Shown here piece by piece: positions 1 to 9,742 of a stretch of 64,000 nucleotides of DNA. Origin of the DNA: Mitsuaria chitosanitabida ATCC BAA-476 = NBRC 102408. GTDB lineage: Bacteria; Pseudomonadota; Gammaproteobacteria; Burkholderiales; Burkholderiaceae_C. Below the pieces are notes generated by a model that was given only the letters and a program-made list of their open reading frames with translations, was not told the DNA's origin and ran no database searches. The stretch spans positions 113,618 through 177,617 of the forward strand of contig NZ_BCYP01000027.1 of assembly GCF_001598255.1 (NCBI RefSeq), given 5' to 3'. The translations under genes and the position numbers were made by a program. The stretch's first letter is position 1. Each line of letters begins with the position of its first letter.

Positions 1-66
1 ATGCTGGACGACTGGTTCGCCAAGGATCTGCTAGGCAAACAGGGCATCGAGCGCGCCTCGCGTTGA
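1..66 (+). CDS. C-terminal end of an unidentified protein (5' partial)
   Basis: An open frame runs from the first base of the window to a TGA at 64-66 and gives a 21-residue tail ending GIERASR. A strong bidirectional terminator follows about 65 bases later, which fits the end of a plus-strand gene. The in-frame ATG at base 1 is probably internal. The tail is too short to name a family, so no function is proposed. Confidence 0.45.
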   Translation: MLDDWFAKDLLGKQGIERASR

Positions 67-131
67 GCCCTGGGTGGTCCGTGCAGGCACCGCTCGGCGG
101 ATGTCTGCATGCGAGGCGATCCGCCAAAAGA

Positions 132-155
132 AAAACCCGCCGAGAGGCGGGTTTT
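132..155. terminator. Bidirectional intrinsic terminator
   Basis: A perfect 10-bp stem, AAAACCCGCC (132-141) against GGCGGGTTTT (146-155), encloses a GAGA loop. The stem itself supplies a T-run on both strands. It lies between the plus-strand gene ending at 66 and the minus-strand rpmG ending at 198, so it can stop transcription from both sides. Confidence 0.85.
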
Positions 156-197
156 GTCTTTCAAGGGGGCGGATGCGGGATCCGCCGACCGGCTGAA

Positions 198-368
198 TTA
201 CTTCAGCTTGGTTTCCTTGTACAGCACGTGCTTGCGTGCCTTGGGGTCGAACTTCATGAATTCCAGCTTTTCGGGCGTGGTCTTCTTGTTCTTGTTGGTG
301 GTGTAGAAATGACCGGTGCCGGCAGTGGATTCCAGCTTGATCTTTTCGCGTCCGCCTTTGGATGCCAT
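198..368 (-). CDS. rpmG: 50S ribosomal protein L33 (bL33)
   Basis: The 56-residue product begins [15 protein letters not shown] and ends [11 protein letters not shown], the usual bL33 sequence in betaproteobacteria, and matches the family's normal length. It is a small component of the large ribosomal subunit. It has no CxxC zinc pairs, so it is the zinc-independent form. The gene lies 22 bases downstream of rpmB on the same strand, the standard rpmB-rpmG operon, and ends at the terminator at 132-155. Confidence 0.97.
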   Translation of the reverse strand: MASKGGREKIKLESTAGTGHFYTTNKNKKTTPEKLEFMKFDPKARKHVLYKETKLK

Positions 369-390
369 GGTGTCGCTCCTGGTTCAGTGA

Positions 391-624
391 TTAGGCTTGA
401 CCGCGGGCACGCAGGTCGGCCAGCACGGCGTCAATGCCGTTCTTGTCGATCAGTCGCAGCGCGGCATTGCTGATGCGCAGACGGACCCAGCGGTTTTCGC
501 TCTCGACCCAGAAACGACGATATTGCAGGTTCGGGAGGAACCGGCGCTTGGTTTTGTTGTTGGCGTGGGAAACGTTGTTTCCGACCATGGGCTTCTTGCC
601 CGTGACTTCGCAGACGCGTGCCAT
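391..624 (-). CDS. rpmB: 50S ribosomal protein L28 (bL28)
   Basis: The 77-residue product begins [20 protein letters not shown], the conserved bL28 N-terminus, and has the basic [18 protein letters not shown] segment. The frame stays open 18 codons further upstream, but the ATG at 622-624 gives the family start and length, so I chose it. It is the first gene of the rpmB-rpmG pair, which are both large-subunit proteins. I could not assign the promoter in the 625-798 gap with confidence. Confidence 0.97.
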   Translation of the reverse strand: MARVCEVTGKKPMVGNNVSHANNKTKRRFLPNLQYRRFWVESENRWVRLRISNAALRLIDKNGIDAVLADLRARGQA

Positions 625-798
625 GAGGACACTCCGATACTTGTCATCCGGCGACCAACCCATTCGCCCCGGCCTCAATGCCGAGCCGCGGGTGGCGGCC
701 TCACCTCGCCATAGGGTGGCGGTATCCCATTTTCCCCGCGTCGAATTCCTTCACAGGATGTCGGCGCAAGAAAGACCGCGAGTGTAGCAGGAAACAAG

Positions 799-851
799 CG
801 GCCCGCGCAAAGGCGGGCCGGTCGCGGGGCGCGGCGGTTCCGCGCCGCGCC
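799..851 (-). terminator. Tandem hairpins after trxB
   Basis: Two perfect hairpins stand directly downstream of the trxB stop codon. One is a 9-bp stem (828-836 with 843-851). The other is an 8-bp stem CGGCCCGC/GCGGGCCG (799-806 with 813-820). On the minus strand the second is followed by CTTGTTTCCTG, a weak T-rich tract. Together they are the likely trxB terminator. Confidence 0.6.
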
Positions 852-853
852 GA

Positions 854-1858
<1,005 letters not shown>

Positions 1859-1983
1859 CTACGGCCTAAACCCTATGAACAACCGTGAACAAATTGGCAC
1901 AATGCATCCATTCTAGGTGGCGGGTCCCTCTGCCATCCTCTCGACCTCGATTGACCCTAACCCCCGACAGGAGTGACCGCTTC

Positions 1984-2652
1984 ATGGCCATGTTGTCCAA
2001 CTTGGATCTGATCCGCAGGGTCCCGTTGTTTTCCCTGCTGACCGCCGACCAGGCCCAGTCCATCGCCGACAGCGTCGTCAAGCGGCGCTTCAAACGTGGC
2101 GAGCTGATCGTCGAGCAGGGCACCAAGTCCAACGCTCTGTTCATCCTGCTGAACGGCCGTGCCCGCGTGCTGACCGCCGACAGCCGCGGCCGCGAGGTGA
2201 TCCTCGCGGTGCTGCAGCCCGGCGACTACGTCGGCGAGATGAGCCTCATCGACAACGAGCCGCACTCGGCCACGGTCCGCGCGGAAGTGCAGACCGACAT
2301 GCTGGTGCTCGGCCGCGCCGATTTCGCGCGCGGCCTCCCCGAACCCTCGTCGCTCGCCTACGGCATCCTGCGTGGCCTCGTCGCGCGTCTGCGCAACGCC
2401 GACCGCCAGATCGAGTCGCTCGCGCTGCTCGACGTGTACGGCCGCGTGGCGCGCACGCTGCTCGACATGGCCGAGGAAGAGAAGGGCGTGAAGATCATCC
2501 GTGGCAAGGTGTCGCGCCAGGACATGGCCAAGGTCGTCGGCGCGTCGCGCGAGATGGTCAGCCGCGTCATGAAGGACCTCGAGGACAAGGGCGTCATCGA
2601 GACGCTCGAGAACGGCTCCGTGGTCATCAAGGAACGGCTGCAGCACGATTGA
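1984..2652 (+). CDS. Crp/Fnr-family transcriptional regulator
   Basis: This 222-residue regulator has an N-terminal cyclic-nucleotide-binding fold (about 10-115), a dimer helix (about 118-150) and a C-terminal winged helix (about 165-218, with recognition-helix region SRQDMAKVVGASREMVSRV). I placed the start at the ATG at 1984, behind an AGGAG at about 1969-1973, rather than at an upstream in-frame ATG at 1885. No cysteines are present, so it is not an FNR iron-sulfur sensor. The nucleotide cassette is GEMSLIDNEPHSA, with His94 where CRP has the phosphate-binding Arg. The ligand is therefore uncertain. It lies upstream of ftsK and divergent from trxB. Confidence 0.9.
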   Translation: MAMLSNLDLIRRVPLFSLLTADQAQSIADSVVKRRFKRGELIVEQGTKSNALFILLNGRARVLTADSRGREVILAVLQPGDYVGEMSLIDNEPHSATVRAEVQTDMLVLGRADFARGLPEPSSLAYGILRGLVARLRNADRQIESLALLDVYGRVARTLLDMAEEEKGVKIIRGKVSRQDMAKVVGASREMVSRVMKDLEDKGVIETLENGSVVIKERLQHD

Positions 2653-2719
2653 GCGCGGCCCCGCGGTCGCCCGCCGCTCCCTGGCGCGGCGACCAACGAA
2701 TCTTCACCATGCGACCCGA

Positions 2720-2740
2720 CCCCGCGCCTGAAGCGCGGGG
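2720..2740. repeat. Inverted repeat between crp-like gene and ftsK
   Basis: A perfect 8-bp stem CCCCGCGC/GCGCGGGG (2720-2727 with 2733-2740) encloses CTGAA. It lies 68 bases after the regulator's stop codon and 22 before the ftsK ATG. No T-run follows, so it is either a weak terminator or a leader hairpin. Confidence 0.4.
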
Positions 2741-2761
2741 CTTGTGCGTCACAATCGCGGG

Positions 2762-5134
2762 ATGAGTTTTCCCGGTTCCCTGCTGGGCGGCGACGACGCC
2801 GCCACCGAGCGCCCCGCGCCGGCGCGCAAACCCAAGAAGGCGGCCAAGCCGCCGGCGGCCGCGCCGACTCCGGCCAGTCCGCTGCGCACGCCCCTGTGGC
2901 TGCTGGCCAGCGGTCTCGTGTGGTGCCTGGTCTTGCTCGCGCTGGTCAGCCATGACCGCGCGGACGCCGCCTTCAGCACCGCCGGCAGCCAGGCGCTGAC
3001 GCACAACCGCGTCGGCGCGCTCGGCGCCTGGATCTCCGACCTGCTGCTGTTCGGCTTCGGCTATTCCTGCTGGTGGCTGATGCTGGTGTCGCTGCGCTCG
3101 TGGCTCAGCGGGCTGGCTCGGCTGCTTCGCGCCGACGACAGCATCGTCCCGTCGGTCAAGGACCGTCTGCCCACGCTGGCCGGCCTGTTGCTGCTGCTGG
3201 CCGCGAGCTGCGCGCTCGAATGGACCCGCCTCTATCGCTGGGAGGCGCATCTGCCCGGTCACGCCGGCGGCGTGCTGGGCTATTTGCTGGGCCCGGCCAG
3301 CATGAAGCTGCTGGGCTTCGCCGGTTCCGGCGTGGTGTGGATCGCCGTGCTGGTCGCGGGCGTGTCGCTGGCGCTGAAGTTCTCGTGGCTGCGTCTGGCC
3401 GAGCTGATCGGCACCGGCATCGAGGGCCTGCGCGAGAAGCGCGAATCGCGTCGCGAGATCGCCGAGGACAAGCGCGTCGGCAAGGAGGCCAAGCGCGAGC
3501 GCGAGGCCGTCGTCGAGGTCGAGCGCCACATCGAGGAAGAGCACCACATCCCCATCGTCATCGAGCCGCCGGTGGTCGAGGTCCCCAAGTCCACGCGCGT
3601 CATCAAGGAACGCCAGCAGACGCTGTTCACCGACCCGAGCGACGCCAAGTTGCCGCAGGTCGACCTGCTGGACGCGCCTCCTCCCCGCATCGAGACGGTC
3701 ACGCCCGAGTCGCTGGAAATGACCAGCCGCATGATCGAGAAGAAGTTGAAGGACTTCGGCGTCGAGGTGCGGGTGGTGGCGGCCTCGCCCGGCCCGGTGA
3801 TCACGCGCTACGAGATCGAGCCGGCGACCGGCGTGAAGGGCTCGCAGATCCTGGGTCTGGCCAAGGACCTGGCGCGCTCGCTGAGCCTCACGTCCATCCG
3901 TGTCGTCGAGACCATCCCGGGAAAGAACTACATGGCGCTGGAGCTGCCCAATGCGCGCCGCCAGACCATCCGCCTGTCCGAGATCCTGGGCTCGCAGGTC
4001 TACGCGGACGCGTCGTCCTCGCTGACCATGGGCCTGGGCAAGGACATCGTCGGTCTGCCGGTGGTGGCCGACCTGGCCAAGATGCCGCACTGCCTGGTGG
4101 CCGGCACGACCGGTTCGGGCAAGTCGGTGGGCATCAACGCGATGATCCTGTCGCTGCTCTACAAGGCCGAGGCCCGTGACGTCCGCCTGATCCTGATCGA
4201 CCCGAAGATGCTGGAAATGAGCGTCTACGAGGGCATCCCGCACCTGCTGGCGCCCGTGGTCACCGACATGAAGCAGGCGGGCAACGCGCTGAACTGGTGC
4301 GTCAACGAGATGGAGCGGCGCTACAAGCTCATGTCCAAGATGGGCGTGCGCAACCTGGCCGGCTACAACAAGAAGATCAACGACGCCGCCGAGCGCGAGG
4401 AGAAGATCCCCAACCCGTTCAGCCTCACACCCGAGGAGCCGGAGCCGCTGGATCGGCTGCCCCACATCGTCGTCGTCATCGACGAGCTGGCCGACCTGAT
4501 GATGGTGGTCGGCAAGAAGATCGAGGAGCTGATCGCGCGTCTGGCGCAGAAGGCCCGCGCGGCCGGCATCCACCTGATCCTGGCGACGCAGCGCCCCTCG
4601 GTCGACGTCATCACCGGTCTGATCAAGGCCAACATCCCGACGCGTCTGTCGTTCCAGGTCTCGAGCAAGATCGACTCGCGGACCATCCTGGACCAGATGG
4701 GCGCCGAGGCGCTGCTGGGCATGGGCGACATGCTCTACATGGCCTCGGGCACCGGGCTGCCGGTGCGCGTGCACGGCGCCTTCGTCAGCGACGACGAGGT
4801 GCACCGCGTGGTCGAGTACCTGAAGGAACAGGGCGGCGAGCCCAACTACATCGAGGGCATCCTCGAGGGCGGCGTGCTCGATGGCGACGGTGGTGGCGAC
4901 GGGCTGCCCGGCCTGACCGCCGGCGGCGACGGCGAGTCCGACCCGATGTACGACCAGGCGGTGGCGGTGGTCCTGCAGCACAAGCGGGCGTCGATCTCGC
5001 TGGTGCAGCGCCATCTGCGCATCGGCTACAACCGGGCCGCCCGTTTGCTGGAGCAGATGGAGAAATCCGGCCTGGTGTCCTCCATGGCCACCAACGGCAA
5101 CCGCGACATCATCCCGCCCCGGAGCGAGGAGTGA
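2762..5134 (+). CDS. ftsK: DNA translocase FtsK
   Basis: FtsK anchors at the division septum and pumps DNA to finish chromosome segregation. The 790-residue protein has four or five N-terminal membrane segments (about 35-210), a charged linker, and a RecA-like motor with Walker A GTTGSGKS at 448-455 and Walker B ending in D574-E575. From about residue 726 it has a winged-helix gamma domain that reads KOPS sites. I chose ATG 2762; a GTG six codons upstream (2744) is possible. The linker is short, as in most non-enteric FtsK proteins. lolA starts nine bases later, so the two are probably cotranscribed. Confidence 0.96.
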   Translation: MSFPGSLLGGDDAATERPAPARKPKKAAKPPAAAPTPASPLRTPLWLLASGLVWCLVLLALVSHDRADAAFSTAGSQALTHNRVGALGAWISDLLLFGFGYSCWWLMLVSLRSWLSGLARLLRADDSIVPSVKDRLPTLAGLLLLLAASCALEWTRLYRWEAHLPGHAGGVLGYLLGPASMKLLGFAGSGVVWIAVLVAGVSLALKFSWLRLAELIGTGIEGLREKRESRREIAEDKRVGKEAKREREAVVEVERHIEEEHHIPIVIEPPVVEVPKSTRVIKERQQTLFTDPSDAKLPQVDLLDAPPPRIETVTPESLEMTSRMIEKKLKDFGVEVRVVAASPGPVITRYEIEPATGVKGSQILGLAKDLARSLSLTSIRVVETIPGKNYMALELPNARRQTIRLSEILGSQVYADASSSLTMGLGKDIVGLPVVADLAKMPHCLVAGTTGSGKSVGINAMILSLLYKAEARDVRLILIDPKMLEMSVYEGIPHLLAPVVTDMKQAGNALNWCVNEMERRYKLMSKMGVRNLAGYNKKINDAAEREEKIPNPFSLTPEEPEPLDRLPHIVVVIDELADLMMVVGKKIEELIARLAQKARAAGIHLILATQRPSVDVITGLIKANIPTRLSFQVSSKIDSRTILDQMGAEALLGMGDMLYMASGTGLPVRVHGAFVSDDEVHRVVEYLKEQGGEPNYIEGILEGGVLDGDGGGDGLPGLTAGGDGESDPMYDQAVAVVLQHKRASISLVQRHLRIGYNRAARLLEQMEKSGLVSSMATNGNRDIIPPRSEE

Positions 5135-5142
5135 ACTTCCCC

Positions 5143-5802
5143 ATGACCCATCCGATCCCATCGACCCGGTCCCGGGCCGTGCGCGCCCTGGCCGCCCTGG
5201 TGCTGGCCGGCACGGCCGCGATGGCCCATGCCGACGGCGTTTCCGCGCTGCAGAGCTTCGTCAGCGAGGTCAAGAGCGGCCGCGCCAGCTTCACCCAGAC
5301 GGTCACCTCGCCGGACGGCAAGCGCAAGAAGACGAGCACCGGCAGCTTCGAGTTTCAGCGCCCGAACCAGTTCCGCTTCACCTACGGCAAGCCCTCGGAC
5401 CAGGTCATCGTCGGCGACGGCAAGGAAGTCTGGGTCTACGACCCGGATCTCATGCAGGCCAGTGTCCGCAACATGGACCAGGCGCTGGGCGCGACCCCGG
5501 TCGCGCTGCTCGCCGGTGGCGACCTGTCCAAGGATTTCACCTTGAAGGCGCAGCCGGCGGTCGGCGGTGTCGAGTGGGTGCAGGCCACGCCCAAGCGCGA
5601 GGGCGCCGGGCTGCAGAGCCTGCGCCTGGGCTTCAAGGGCCGCGAGCTGTCGGCGCTGGAGATCATCGACGGCTTCGGCCAACATTCGGTGATGCAGTTC
5701 AGCGCGGTCGAGGTCAACGCCAAGGTTCCCGCCGAGCGCTTCCGCTTCACGCCGCCGACCGGTGTCGACGTCGTGCGCCAGCAGGCGCCCCAGCAGCCCT
5801 GA
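5143..5802 (+). CDS. lolA: Outer-membrane lipoprotein carrier protein LolA
   Basis: LolA is the periplasmic shuttle that carries lipoproteins from the LolCDE complex to LolB. The 219-residue precursor has a signal peptide ending at about A30 (AAMAHA-D). The mature part opens VSALQSFVSEVKSGRASF and contains the conserved GSFEFQRPNQFRF strand. It sits between ftsK and rarA, the order also known from gamma-proteobacteria. A GTG at 5131 overlapping the ftsK stop would add four residues. The ATG at 5143 is preferred. Confidence 0.94.
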   Translation: MTHPIPSTRSRAVRALAALVLAGTAAMAHADGVSALQSFVSEVKSGRASFTQTVTSPDGKRKKTSTGSFEFQRPNQFRFTYGKPSDQVIVGDGKEVWVYDPDLMQASVRNMDQALGATPVALLAGGDLSKDFTLKAQPAVGGVEWVQATPKREGAGLQSLRLGFKGRELSALEIIDGFGQHSVMQFSAVEVNAKVPAERFRFTPPTGVDVVRQQAPQQP

Positions 5803-5909
5803 ACCCGCGGCGACCCCGCCACCACTTCTCGCGTCGCCCCGCTGATCTTCGTCCCTTCTGATCGTCTCTTCCCGGCTCTGGCACGCCTGATCGTCCTGGC
5901 CTCACGTCG

Positions 5910-7277
5910 ATGAGCAACGCTTCCCTGTTCCCGGACGAGTTCGCCCCCGTGCCGGTCCCCGGTTCCGCCGCCGCGCCCGGCGCGCATGCGCCGCTGCCCG
6001 AGCGGCTGCGGCCCCGCAAACTCGACGAGGTCGTCGGCCAGCGCCATCTGCTGGGTGACGGCATGCCGCTGCGCGTCGCGCTCGAGAGCGGCCGGCCGCA
6101 CTCGATGATCCTGTGGGGGCCGCCGGGTGTCGGCAAGACCACGCTGGCGCGCCTGATGGCGCAGTTCTTCGACGCGCAGTTCATCGCGATCTCGGCCGTG
6201 CTGGGCGGCGTCAAGGACATCCGCGAGGCGGTCGAGCGCGCCGAGGTCGCGGCCGGGCAGGGGCGCCGCACCATCGTCTTCGTCGATGAGGTGCATCGCT
6301 TCAACAAGGCGCAGCAGGACGCCTTCCTGCCGCACGTCGAATCGGGGCTGTTCAGCTTCATCGGCGCGACGACGGAGAACCCGTCCTTCGAGGTCAACTC
6401 GGCGCTGCTGTCGCGGGCGACGGTGCACGTGCTGAAGTCGCTCGACGAGCAGGACATGCGGGAGCTGCTCGCGCGCGGTCGCGCGGCGCTCGGCGCGCCT
6501 CCCATCACCGAGGCCGCCACGCTGCGCCTGATCGGCTATGCCGACGGCGACGCGCGCCGGGTGCTCAACACGCTGGAGACGGTCGCGCAGCTGACGCCGG
6601 CCGGCACGGCCGAGATCGACGAGGCGCTGCTCGAGCGCACCTTGGGCGAGCAGCTGCGTCGCTACGACAAGGGCGGAGACCAGTTCTACGACGTGATCTC
6701 GGCGCTGCACAAGTCGGTGCGCGGCTCCAATCCGGACGCGGCGCTGTACTGGCTGGTGCGGATGCTCGATGGCGGCGTCGATGCGCGCTACATCACGCGA
6801 CGCCTGATCCGCATGGCCAGCGAGGACATCGGCAACGCCGACCCGCGCGCGCTGCGTCTGTGCCTGGACGCGGCCGAGACCTACGAGCGACTGGGCTCGC
6901 CCGAGGGCGAGCTGACGCTGGCGCAGGCGGTGGTCTATCTGGCGATCGCCCCGAAGTCGAACGCCGTCTACAACGCCTACAACAATGTGCGGGCGCTCAT
7001 CAAGCAGGACGCGTCGCGACCAGTGCCGGTCCATCTGCGCAACGCGCCGACCCGGCTCATGAAGGAGCTCGGCTACGGCAAGGCCTACCGCTACGCGCAT
7101 GACTTCCCCGGCGCCTACGTGGCGGGCGAGCAGTACCTGCCGGACGGCCTCGAGGACCAGCGCTTCTACGAGCCGGTGCCGCGCGGACTGGAGATCAAGA
7201 TCGGCGCGCGGCTCGACGAGCTGCGGCGCCTGGATGCCGAGGCGCGCGACGGCGGCGAACCCGGCGGCGAGGGCTGA
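5910..7277 (+). CDS. rarA: Replication-associated recombination protein RarA (MgsA)
   Basis: This AAA+ ATPase of the clamp-loader type acts at stalled replication forks. The 455-residue protein has Walker A GPPGVGKT at 70-77, Walker B IVFVDEVHRFN from 122, and sensor-1 region GATTENPSF at about 152-160. The C-terminal half has the MgsA domain motif SEDIGNADPRAL. It belongs to the ftsK-lolA-rarA order and ends three bases before the next gene, suggesting readthrough into the binding-protein gene. Confidence 0.95.
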   Translation: MSNASLFPDEFAPVPVPGSAAAPGAHAPLPERLRPRKLDEVVGQRHLLGDGMPLRVALESGRPHSMILWGPPGVGKTTLARLMAQFFDAQFIAISAVLGGVKDIREAVERAEVAAGQGRRTIVFVDEVHRFNKAQQDAFLPHVESGLFSFIGATTENPSFEVNSALLSRATVHVLKSLDEQDMRELLARGRAALGAPPITEAATLRLIGYADGDARRVLNTLETVAQLTPAGTAEIDEALLERTLGEQLRRYDKGGDQFYDVISALHKSVRGSNPDAALYWLVRMLDGGVDARYITRRLIRMASEDIGNADPRALRLCLDAAETYERLGSPEGELTLAQAVVYLAIAPKSNAVYNAYNNVRALIKQDASRPVPVHLRNAPTRLMKELGYGKAYRYAHDFPGAYVAGEQYLPDGLEDQRFYEPVPRGLEIKIGARLDELRRLDAEARDGGEPGGEG

Positions 7278-7280
7278 TCG

Positions 7281-8249
7281 ATGACCGCGCTGCGCTCACG
7301 GATCCTCGCGTCGGCCCTCGTGCTGACGACGTTCCTGGGCGCCGCGCCCGCGCAGGCGGCGCCCGCCTCGGCCTCCGCGCCGCTGCGCACCGCCCAGCCC
7401 GCGGAGGGGCCGACGCTGACGCGCATCCGCGAGACCGGCGTCATCGTCATCGGCTACCGGCCCGCATCGGCCCCGTTCTCCTATCTGGACGCGCAGCTGC
7501 GGCCCACGGGTTACTCGGTGGAGCTCTGCGAGCGCGTCATCGCCTCGCTGCGCACACGCCTGAAGCTGCCGGACCTGGAGGTGCGCCGCGTGGCGGTGGG
7601 CTCGGCGACCCGCATGCCCATGGTCACCAACGGCACCCTGGACATGGAGTGCGGCATCACCACCAACACCGCCGAGCGGGCCCGCAACCAGGCCTTCTCG
7701 CTGACGATCTTCGTGGCGGAGACCCGGTTGATGACGCGCCAGGGCGAGCGGGCCGAGAGCCTGGCCGACCTGCGCGGCCGTCCGGTGGTGAGCACCATCG
7801 GCACGACCAGCATCCAGTACCTGGCCAAGATCAACGAGCAGCAGGGGCTGGGCATCCGCATCGTCGCGGGGCTGGATGATCCGGACGCGTTCCAGCTGCT
7901 GCGCAGCGGCCGCGCCGACGCCTTCATGATGGACGACGTCATCATCCGCAGCCTGCTGGCGCAGCAGGGCAACGGCGTGTCGCCCGGCGATTACGTGCTG
8001 TCCGAGCGCGCGTTGACGGTCGAGCCTTACGCGATCGGCCTGAACCGCGACGATCCGCTGTTCAAGTCCATGGTGGACGAGGTGCTGGTGTCGCTGTACC
8101 GCAGCGGCGAGATCCACGCGATCTACCGCCGCTGGTTCGAGTCCCCGTTGCCGCCGACCGGCATCAACCTGAAGTTGCCGATGAGCGCCGCTTTCCGGCG
8201 CGTGATCGCGCAGCCGACGGATTCGCCGGATCCGGAGCGCTACCGCTGA
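7281..8249 (+). CDS. ABC transporter substrate-binding protein, polar amino-acid type (GltI-like)
   Basis: This 322-residue periplasmic binding protein has a signal peptide ending near AQA (24-26), then a family-3 solute-binding fold beginning TGVIVIGYRPASAPFSYLD. The segment MECGITTNTAERA resembles glutamate/aspartate binding proteins such as GltI. No permease or ATPase genes are adjacent, so its transporter partners lie elsewhere or are shared. It follows rarA by three bases. Its last 86 bases overlap the convergent LysR gene. The substrate is inferred from family resemblance only. Confidence 0.85.
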   Translation: MTALRSRILASALVLTTFLGAAPAQAAPASASAPLRTAQPAEGPTLTRIRETGVIVIGYRPASAPFSYLDAQLRPTGYSVELCERVIASLRTRLKLPDLEVRRVAVGSATRMPMVTNGTLDMECGITTNTAERARNQAFSLTIFVAETRLMTRQGERAESLADLRGRPVVSTIGTTSIQYLAKINEQQGLGIRIVAGLDDPDAFQLLRSGRADAFMMDDVIIRSLLAQQGNGVSPGDYVLSERALTVEPYAIGLNRDDPLFKSMVDEVLVSLYRSGEIHAIYRRWFESPLPPTGINLKLPMSAAFRRVIAQPTDSPDPERYR

Positions 8250-9141
8250 GCGTGGCGCTGGCGCCCATCAGCTCGACGAAGCGCCGCGCCGCCAGGCCCA
8301 GCGGGCGGTTCTGTGTCCAGGCCACGTCGACGTAGAGCTGCAAGGCCGTCGTGAAGTTGCCGGCCGGGATCTGCACGAGCTCGCCCGAGGCCAGCGCCCC
8401 GCGCACGAAGCCCGACGGCAGCCAGGCCCAACCCAGTCCCGCCGACACCAGACGCAGCGCCGCCACCGGGCTGTCGGTCCGCCACTGCGTGCGCGAGACC
8501 GAGATCCGCTTGTCCACGTCGCAGGCGTCGCGGCCGGCGACCAGGATCTGGCGCTCGCCGATGAGGTCCTCGTCGCGCAGCGCGCTCGTGGTCGCGCGAG
8601 CGAGCATCGGGTGGGAGGCGGCGACCACCGCGAGCAGGGTCTCGCGGGCGACCTCCTGGAAGCGTTCGGCGGGATCCAGGCCCTGGCGCTCGAAGACCAG
8701 CGCCAGATGCGCGCGGCCGGATTTCAGCATGGCCAGCGCGTCGGCCTGCGGCGCGGTCAGCACCTCGACCTCCAGCAGCGGGAACTCGGCCGACAAGGTC
8801 CCGAGCGCGTCGCTCCAGGGGGTGGCGGCCACGAGCTCCGGCACGACGGCGATGACCAGCGTGGGTTCCAGGCCTTGCGTCATCGACAGCGCATGGCGGT
8901 TGAGCTGGCCGAGCTGCTCGGCGATGCGCCGCGCCTGGGGCACCAGCGCGAGCCCTTGCGGCGTGGCCACCGGCTCGCGGCCGGTACGGTCGAACAAGCT
9001 CAGGTCGAGTTGCGCCTCGAGGTTGGCGATGGTCATGCTGACCGCCGAGGGCACTCGTCCCAGCGCCCGTGCCGCTGCGGAGAACGAGCCGTGATCGATG
9101 GCGGCCAGGAAGACGCGCAGGTTGTCGAGATCGAAGGCCAT
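8164..9141 (-). CDS. LysR-family transcriptional regulator
   Basis: The 325-residue protein starts MAFDLDNLRVFLAAIDHGSF and has the N-terminal LysR winged helix (about 3-62) with AVSMTIANLEAQL, then a periplasmic-binding-like effector domain. The family usually ends near residue 300; here about 28 extra Ser/Ala/Arg-rich residues are read antisense to the end of the binding-protein gene. It is divergent from the SMR exporter gene. A 25-bp inverted repeat lies in between, so regulation of that exporter and of itself is plausible but unproven. Confidence 0.9.
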   Translation of the reverse strand: MAFDLDNLRVFLAAIDHGSFSAAARALGRVPSAVSMTIANLEAQLDLSLFDRTGREPVATPQGLALVPQARRIAEQLGQLNRHALSMTQGLEPTLVIAVVPELVAATPWSDALGTLSAEFPLLEVEVLTAPQADALAMLKSGRAHLALVFERQGLDPAERFQEVARETLLAVVAASHPMLARATTSALRDEDLIGERQILVAGRDACDVDKRISVSRTQWRTDSPVAALRLVSAGLGWAWLPSGFVRGALASGELVQIPAGNFTTALQLYVDVAWTQNRPLGLAARRFVELMGASATLSGSAPDPANPSAARSRAGKRRSSATSG

Positions 9142-9168
9142 GGCCGGGGAGGGCGCGGGAAGCGACCT

Positions 9169-9193
9169 GTCAGAAGTCCTGAAGGGTTCTGAC
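9169..9193. promoter_or_regulatory. Candidate LysR operator
   Basis: GTCAGAA (9169-9175) and TTCTGAC (9187-9193) form perfect 7-bp inverted arms separated by 11 bases. T9170 and A9182 satisfy the T-N11-A pattern of LysR-type sites. The repeat starts 28 bases upstream of the lysR ATG, in the shared divergent region, where an autoregulatory site is expected. Confidence 0.5.
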
Positions 9194-9311
9194 TTTATCC
9201 ATCAGTTCAGGAAACATACAGTCCGGGCCTTCGAGACGTCGCGGCGATGGCGCGACGACCGCATGGGCGGCGCGACGCGTCCGCGACGACAACCCGATGA
9301 AGGAGTGAGCG

Positions 9312-9632
9312 ATGGTGTGGGGAATCCTGTTCCTTGCCGGACTGTTCGAGATCTGCTGGGCCGTGGGCCTGAAGTACACCGAGGGCTTCACCCGGCTGTG
9401 GCCGACGGTGGGCACGGTGACGGCGATGACGGTCAGCGTGGTGCTGCTGGGGCTGGCGCTCAAGCACCTGCCCGTGGGGACCGCCTACGCGATCTGGACC
9501 GGCATCGGCGCGGTCGGCACCGCGATCGCGGGCATGGTGCTGCTGGGCGAGTCCGCCTCCCTGGCGCGACTCGCCTGCATCGGCCTGATTGCCACCGGCA
9601 TCATCGGCCTGAAGCTGGTGACGCCGCAGTGA
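9312..9632 (+). CDS. sugE: SMR-family exporter, SugE/Gdx type (guanidinium exporter)
   Basis: The 106-residue protein has four membrane segments, normal for small multidrug resistance transporters. The essential membrane glutamate is in [13 protein letters not shown] (residues 8-20). The segment [15 protein letters not shown] carries the WTGIG form typical of the SugE/Gdx subgroup rather than EmrE. Gdx dimers exchange protons for guanidinium across the inner membrane. The gene is divergent from lysR. I looked for a guanidine riboswitch upstream and did not find one. Confidence 0.9.
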   Translation: MVWGILFLAGLFEICWAVGLKYTEGFTRLWPTVGTVTAMTVSVVLLGLALKHLPVGTAYAIWTGIGAVGTAIAGMVLLGESASLARLACIGLIATGIIGLKLVTPQ

Positions 9633-9679
9633 GCGGTCCGGCGTTCCGGGCGCGCCGCCACCGGGCGTCCGGGCGGGCG

Positions 9680-9720
9680 CTCCAGGACGGCATGGCGCGC
9701 CTCACGGCGCGCGCCTGGAG
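9680..9720. terminator. Hairpin region between convergent genes
   Basis: CTCCAGG (9680-9686) pairs with CCTGGAG (9714-9720), and an alternative inner stem GGCGCGC/GCGCGCC lies within (9694-9700 with 9709-9715). It sits between the sugE stop (9632) and the stop of the convergent minus-strand gene (9743). There is no T-run, so a terminator role is only likely by position. Confidence 0.4.
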
Positions 9721-9742
9721 GCTCGGCGGCGATCGATGACGA

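Noticed and set aside
9142..9311. Guanidine riboswitch upstream of sugE
   Set aside because: I looked for the paired ACGR-loop hairpins of the guanidine-II type and for the ykkC core. GACGA strings are present, but they are not in loops of stable stems and no core motif is seen.
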